From Ga0077555 sp964500805 (GTDB lineage: Bacteria; Pseudomonadota; Alphaproteobacteria; Rhizobiales; Hyphomicrobiaceae), in assembly GCA_964500805.1 (NCBI GenBank), contig CAZCQH010000025.1, positions 1 through 64,000 on the forward strand: a DNA stretch of 64,000 nt, read 5' to 3'. Every line of letters begins with the position of its first letter. The first letter of the stretch is position 1. This document shows, one piece after another, positions 60,619-64,000 of the stretch. The notes beneath the pieces were generated by a model. That model worked only from the letters and a program-made list of their open reading frames with translations. It was not told the DNA's origin and ran no database searches. The translations under genes were made by a program, and so were the position numbers.

Positions 60619-62961
60619 TCACGCGCCTTCTATCTTGATCGTGCCGTCGCGGCGGAGCGCGGCAATCGCCGCGTCACTATAGCCGACCTCGCGCAGGACG
60701 TCGGCGGAATGCTCGCCGAGGAGCGGCGTCGCCCGTCCGGCCGACGGCTCCGTGTCCGCGAATTGAACCCACTGCCACGCAACCTTGATCTCGCCGCCGG
60801 TTGGATGCTGACGCACGGCGACCATGTCGTTGGCAAGCGAATGCGGGTCGTCGAGGAACACTTCGCTGTCGCCTTTTTCGCAGGCGATTGCGGCGACGCC
60901 AGCGCCTTTCAATCTCGCGAGCGTCGGTGCGACCTGAAGTTTCGCGTAAGCGTCGGCGAGGGCGTCGGCCAGACGTGTACTGTTGGGATGTTGGCCCGCC
61001 GCTGCTAAACGGTCCATAACGGTGCGCTGGTCCGGCGAAAGACCTGCGACGTCGCAGATCGCGCGTTCCTCCACGGCGTTGCGCGCCGCGACATAGATCC
61101 ATCCATCGGCGAGTTTGAACAGCCGATGAAAGGGCGTGAGCCCGTATTGGCCCTTATCGGCCAGCGGGCGCACCGGCTTGCCGCGATACCTCGAGAACCA
61201 GGCGGACGACAGTACGACACCGCCGCCGAGCAAGTCGCTGTCGACGGCCTGCACCACGCCCGTTCGCTTGCGTGCATAGAGCGCGAGGATGGTGCCGAAC
61301 GCGCCCATGGCGCCGTTGGTGTAATCGGTCGGGGCGAGCTGGGCCGGAAATACGGGCGGGTTTTCAGGACCGCCCTGCGCGCGTTGCAGCCCCATGTAGG
61401 CCTGCGCCAGGGGATCGATGCCAGGTCGCTTGGAGTAAGGGCCGGTGAGCCCATAACCGGTGAGATGCGTCTCGATCAGATTCGGGTTGACCTTGGGATT
61501 GATGCCCATTCGCGCGGTCGCGCCCGGGCGGAGATTGGCGAGCATCGCATCGGCGGAGGCGGCAATCTTCTGCACGATCTCTTTGCCGGCAGGCTGGCGC
61601 GTGTCGACCGAGATCGAGCGCTTGTTGAAGTTGACGCTATAGAAGTAGGTCCGACCGATAGGACGCGACATGTCGCCTTCCGGTGGTTCGAGCTTGATCA
61701 CATCGGCACCGAGGTCGGCGAGTATGCGGCCACCGGTTGGGCCAGCGATCAGATTGGTGATCTCGAGGATGCGAACGCCGGCGAGCGGTGGTGGATCGTG
61801 TTCGTGCCGCACCGGCGCTGGAACCGCGGTTGATTGCGAGAGCGCGGGAAGCGTGAGGCTCTCGGCGGGGACCGCGGCCGCTGCGCGCGGGCCTCTAATG
61901 CGCCCCGGTGTCGAGCTGAAGCGCACAGGCACGCCCATTTGCGTGACGGCACCAACCGCCGGGTCGCGAAGCTCGCAAACCATTCTATTGTGCAACACCT
62001 GTGGGTCGCTGAGGCCTTGCTCGCTGTCCTGGCATGGTGCGAACGGCACGTCGGCCGCCTCGAACTCGGCAGCCCATGTGGCCAGCGGCTTGGTCCTGAT
62101 CACACCAGCGATGGTTGCGCGCAGCTCCCGGTCATCCTCGGGCGTCTTTCCACCTCGGCCTTTGTCGAAACGCGGGTCCTTGATCAACTCGCCGATGCCG
62201 AACAGGCCGGCGGCAGTGGCGATGAAATTCACATGCACGCAGCCGAGTTGGATCCAGTGGCCATCGGCGCATTGGTAATTGCTGTAGAACGGCGCGCTTC
62301 CGGAAGGATGCGTCTGGAACACGTGTCGCGTCAGACGCTCGCCAATGACCTTCGGGTGATAGAGCAGCGCGCCGGCCATCAGCGAGGTGGAGACAAAGCG
62401 GCCGCGGCCGGTGGTTTCGCGAGCCAGCAGCGCGGCTGCAGTGCCGTTCAAGGCCAACATTGCAGCGCCGACGCTCGGCAAGGGATGCACAGTGTGCACG
62501 GGTGCGGGCCGGAAACCCGGCATGCCGGAGAGCACGCCCGTCTTGGCGAGCACGAGGTCGTCGATCGGCGGCTCGTCCTGCAACGGGCCGGTTTTGCCGA
62601 AGGCGGTGATTGAGCAGGCGATGAGGCGTGGATTGAGCGCGCGCAATCGCGTTTGTGCGGCGAGAGCCTGGCGCGGAGCGCCGGGCGGGAAATCCTCGAC
62701 CAGAATGTCCGCACCAGCGGCGAGGTGGTCAAATGTTTGTGCTGCTGACGAGCCTTCGGTACACGCGCTGTCGAGATCGAGTATCGCGCACTCCTTGCCG
62801 CGGTCCCAGATGATGTAGCCGCCATCACGATGGAGATCACGCTCGGACGCGATGAGGCGGATGACGCGCGCGCCGTGATCCGACAGGAACATCGTCGCGA
62901 GCGCGCCGGCAGCGCCGGAGGTCAAATCCAGAACCGTGATGCCGTCGAGCGTTGATGCCAT
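60619..62961 (-). CDS. Two-domain CaiB/BaiF (class III) CoA transferase
   Basis: A 780-residue protein with two CaiB-type domains in tandem, about residues 1-360 and 395-780. Each starts with the family strand (GITVLDLTSGAAGALATMFLSDHGA; GVRILEITNLIAGPTGGRILADLGADVIKLEPPEG). In the second domain the segment AVDSDLLGGG offers the catalytic Asp; in the first the matching segment reads GRFVSTSLMAGAL, with no Asp, so it may be inactive. Class III enzymes move CoA between carboxylic acids. Its stop adjoins the repeat patch. Confidence 0.87.
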   Translation of the reverse strand: MASTLDGITVLDLTSGAAGALATMFLSDHGARVIRLIASERDLHRDGGYIIWDRGKECAILDLDSACTEGSSAAQTFDHLAAGADILVEDFPPGAPRQALAAQTRLRALNPRLIACSITAFGKTGPLQDEPPIDDLVLAKTGVLSGMPGFRPAPVHTVHPLPSVGAAMLALNGTAAALLARETTGRGRFVSTSLMAGALLYHPKVIGERLTRHVFQTHPSGSAPFYSNYQCADGHWIQLGCVHVNFIATAAGLFGIGELIKDPRFDKGRGGKTPEDDRELRATIAGVIRTKPLATWAAEFEAADVPFAPCQDSEQGLSDPQVLHNRMVCELRDPAVGAVTQMGVPVRFSSTPGRIRGPRAAAAVPAESLTLPALSQSTAVPAPVRHEHDPPPLAGVRILEITNLIAGPTGGRILADLGADVIKLEPPEGDMSRPIGRTYFYSVNFNKRSISVDTRQPAGKEIVQKIAASADAMLANLRPGATARMGINPKVNPNLIETHLTGYGLTGPYSKRPGIDPLAQAYMGLQRAQGGPENPPVFPAQLAPTDYTNGAMGAFGTILALYARKRTGVVQAVDSDLLGGGVVLSSAWFSRYRGKPVRPLADKGQYGLTPFHRLFKLADGWIYVAARNAVEERAICDVAGLSPDQRTVMDRLAAAGQHPNSTRLADALADAYAKLQVAPTLARLKGAGVAAIACEKGDSEVFLDDPHSLANDMVAVRQHPTGGEIKVAWQWVQFADTEPSAGRATPLLGEHSADVLREVGYSDAAIAALRRDGTIKIEGA

Positions 62962-63086
62962 GCGTGATCCCCGTTCATGCGCGTCGCAGCCGTTAGCCTA
63001 GCCAAGCGTGTGGGGGCATGTGAAGCTCGCAGAGGAGGAACCTCTTTTGCAGTAGCGGGGCAATTGCGATAGGTCGATAGTTCGGT

Positions 63087-63107
63087 GCCTGGCTTCAGCT
63101 AGCCCTG
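63087..63107. repeat. REP-like half-site
   Basis: GGTGCCTGGCTTCAGCTAGCC matches the arm of the palindromes at 12691-12747 and 13720-13776. It lies between divergent CoA transferase and hydrolase genes; the second arm is not evident. Confidence 0.5.
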
Positions 63108-63136
63108 AACGACCAATCGACCGAGGTGGAGCCCCT

Positions 63137-63949
63137 ATGCTGAAGATGCGCGTCAATAATCACGATATGCCCTATATCGAGGTCGGGCGTGGCAAGGCGC
63201 TCGTCTGCATTCACGGCTCGCTTGGCGATTTCCGCGTTTGGGCGCCGGTGCTGGGACCGCTGTCGAAGCACTATCGCGTCATCGCACCGAGCTTGCGGCA
63301 CTTCTTTCCGGAGCACTGGGACGGCAAGGGCGGCAAGTTCACGATCGCGCAGCACGTGGCTGATGTGATCGGCTTCATTGAGGGGCTGGGGACGGGCCGC
63401 GTGCACTTGATGGGGCACTCGCGGGGCGGGCACATCGCGTTCCGTGTCGCGCAGCAGCGGCCCGATCTGATCGACAAGCTCATTCTGGCGGAGCCCGGTG
63501 GTGAGCTCGATGCATCCTTGCTGCCTCCCGGCGAGCAGCCCTCCACGGCACGCGTGCAGTCGATCGTCGATGCAGCGGAACGGATCAAGGCTGGCGACGT
63601 CGACGGCGGTCTCGAGCTCTTCGTCGATCGCATCGATGGCGAAGGCACATGGCGGCGGCGCGCCGACATGGTCAAGCAGCGCCTGCGCGACAATGCGGCG
63701 ACACTGATCGGCCAGATCAACGAGCAGCGCCAGCCGTTCCGGCGGGCCGAGGCCGAGGCGATCGGGGCGCCGACGTTGTTCATCCTGGGAGCCAACACCA
63801 AGGGCACGCTTCCGATGGTGCTGAAATTGCTCGCAGCGGCACTGCCGAACGCGAAAACCGCCATCATTCCTTTTGCGACCCATCCGATGTTCGAGCAGTC
63901 GCCGCAGCACTTCTGCTTGGCGGTCGTGGAGTTCCTGGGCCCCGAGTAA
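63137..63949 (+). CDS. Alpha/beta hydrolase
   Basis: A 270-residue cytosolic alpha/beta hydrolase. LVCIHGSLGDFRVW is the oxyanion-hole region, LMGHSRGGHIAF the nucleophile elbow with Ser, and FATHPMFEQSP the catalytic His. An Asp is expected near the ANTKGT region, but it is not obvious. Lipase, esterase or C-C bond hydrolase of aromatic degradation are all possible. Divergent from the CoA transferase. Confidence 0.87.
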   Translation: MLKMRVNNHDMPYIEVGRGKALVCIHGSLGDFRVWAPVLGPLSKHYRVIAPSLRHFFPEHWDGKGGKFTIAQHVADVIGFIEGLGTGRVHLMGHSRGGHIAFRVAQQRPDLIDKLILAEPGGELDASLLPPGEQPSTARVQSIVDAAERIKAGDVDGGLELFVDRIDGEGTWRRRADMVKQRLRDNAATLIGQINEQRQPFRRAEAEAIGAPTLFILGANTKGTLPMVLKLLAAALPNAKTAIIPFATHPMFEQSPQHFCLAVVEFLGPE

Positions 63950-64000
63950 AGGTGGTGCCGCGGGTACACTCAATCTGGTCGGTCTGGCCTTTCGAGCGGA

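Noticed and set aside
1..64000. tRNA, rRNA, insertion sequence or prophage
   Set aside because: No tRNA-like cloverleaf, rRNA segment, transposase or integrase was seen on either strand by reading; a covariance search would be needed to exclude small RNAs.

Overview
The window is a GC-rich, densely coding stretch of a chromosome, most consistent with an alphaproteobacterium of the Hyphomicrobiales (Rhizobiales) type. The basis is indirect: polyhydroxybutyrate-type and DUF2842 genes, an NdvA-like glucan exporter, orphan Bug/TctC and TRAP binding proteins, and interspersed palindromes of the rhizobial kind. No rRNA, tRNA, transposase, integrase or phage gene was seen, so the genus cannot be fixed. 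The many long antisense ORFs are a side effect of the high GC content and were left out.

Layout. 1-11.6 kb: a DUF2235 hydrolase, a periplasmic DegP-type protease, a small exported protein built from four 20-residue repeats, and a + strand run of flavin disulfide reductase-like protein, TVP38-type membrane protein, 3-hydroxybutyrate dehydrogenase, patatin phospholipase, exported cupin, adenylate cyclase and nitronate monooxygenase-like protein, followed by a DUF2842 protein on the - strand. 11.9-22.0 kb: a cytoplasmic sulfur-oxidizing heterodisulfide-reductase-like (sHdr) locus in the order hdrC1, hdrB1, hdrA, hyp, hdrC2, hdrB2, with the lipoate-binding protein gene lbpA nearby. It is interrupted by a VOC protein, a small alkyltransferase-like protein and a Uma2 nuclease, and most of its junctions carry short repeats. 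22.2-27.7 kb: an F420 operon, npdG-cofE-cofD followed by one gene fusing CofC, CofG and CofH, divergent from lbpA.

27.8-39.1 kb: TauD-type dioxygenase, ABC exporter, two peptide-type ABC permeases, two MaoC proteins, sulfotransferase, Bug-type binding protein, DUF817, DUF2231 and a sorbosone dehydrogenase-like lipoprotein. 39.7-54.9 kb: UvrD/PcrA helicase, DHA2 MFS exporter, second TauD-type dioxygenase, YaiI-type protein, two FAH-family hydrolases, NdvA-like exporter, NTF2-like protein, TRAP binding protein, amidohydrolase and a DUF900 esterase. 55.0-58.7 kb: the phenylacetyl-CoA epoxidase operon paaABCDE. 59-64 kb: lipoprotein, SDR, a repeat patch, a two-domain CaiB-type CoA transferase and an alpha/beta hydrolase.

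How it may fit together. The sHdr subunits and LbpA are expected to oxidise sulfane sulfur in the cytoplasm on a lipoate carrier. The F420 operon makes a low-potential hydride carrier, and NpdG links it to NADP. Whether the two systems exchange electrons is unknown, but their back-to-back arrangement makes the question worth asking. The remaining genes suggest a soil or water heterotroph that uses aromatic acids and CoA thioesters.
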